Part shown: piece after piece, positions 5,005 to 5,141 of the stretch
Numbering within the stretch: position 1 is the stretch's first letter
Layout of the letters: every line of letters starts with the position of its first letter
Assembly (NCBI GenBank): GCA_018067115.1
Contig: JAGPVI010000003.1
Location: forward strand, 1-5,141
Source: Bizionia sp.
GTDB lineage: Bacteria; Bacteroidota; Bacteroidia; Flavobacteriales; Flavobacteriaceae
Reading direction: 5' to 3'
DNA length: 5,141 bases
Notes under the pieces: generated by a model
Database searches by the model: none
The model's input: the letters and a program-made list of their open reading frames with translations, nothing else
Told to the model about the DNA's origin: nothing
Translations under genes and position numbers: made by a program

Positions 5005-5141
5005 ATGCCAATACTGAAATAACCGAAAAGACTGAATGGGAATCTATTAAAACACAGTTAAAAAAACCAAAGCACATTAAAGCTTTTGAATCATATCTTG
5101 ACATATTGTTGAAAGAAGATATCACAAATGATGAAATTCCA
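5005..5141 (+). CDS. partial open frame, start apparently frameshifted, runs off the window
   Basis: From 4983 to the right edge one plus-strand frame is open. From 5004 it reads N-A-N-T-E-I-T-E-K-T-E-W-E-S-I-K-T-Q and continues with charged, helix-prone sequence to L-K-E-D-I-T-N-D-E-I-P. The composition looks like a real protein, and the other two plus frames close at 5020-5022 and 5033-5035. The obvious start, ATG at 5005-5007 behind an A-rich leader, is in the +1 frame and ends after five codons (M-P-I-L-K). One missing base after the ATG would join it to the long frame. The options are a sequencing error, a recent frameshift making this a pseudogene, or initiation at a non-ATG codon. In-frame TTG occurs only about 35 codons in. 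I do not recognise the product. Confidence 0.45.

Overview
The window looks like a chromosomal segment from a member of the Bacteroidota, most likely Flavobacteriaceae. The DNA is AT-rich. Leaders in front of start codons are A-rich rather than strong Shine-Dalgarno sites. Several promoters show the Bacteroidota -7 element TAnnTTTG. The Prs protein and the 4-TM protein read like flavobacterial versions. These are recognitions from memory, not database results.

Layout, left to right. Positions 1-51 hold what may be the last codons of a plus-strand gene running into a terminator-like hairpin. A minus-strand HupE/UreJ-family membrane protein (putative nickel/metal permease) follows at 174-764. 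Its promoter overlaps a perfect 12-bp hairpin (811-839) that also serves as a terminator for the next transcript. Next is a two-gene minus-strand operon of short-chain dehydrogenases/reductases. The upstream gene (1784-2530) is a classical SDR of unknown substrate, and the downstream gene (993-1766) resembles NAD-dependent 7-alpha-hydroxysteroid dehydrogenase (HdhA). They are 17 bp apart and may oxidise and reduce related alcohol/ketone substrates. A second minus-strand pair follows: a 153-residue four-helix membrane protein (2843-3304) and, 4 bp downstream, a 38-codon putative lipoprotein (2722-2838) short enough to be missed by routine calling. A 14-bp perfect inverted repeat sits directly upstream of the membrane protein start.

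Positions 3400-3741 contain no convincing gene, only a 22-bp imperfect palindrome and a 31-codon open frame. A minus-strand tRNA-Leu(CAA) with its own terminator (3742-3860) is divergent from prs (4004-4945), which encodes ribose-phosphate pyrophosphokinase and is the clearest housekeeping gene here. After prs, an open frame runs off the right edge. Its only nearby ATG is out of frame, so it is either a gene with an unusual start, a sequencing error or a decayed gene.

I see no CRISPR array, insertion sequence, phage gene or defence cassette. The items most worth checking are the tiny lipoprotein/membrane-protein pair, the inverted repeat before it, the paired SDRs and the frame break after prs.
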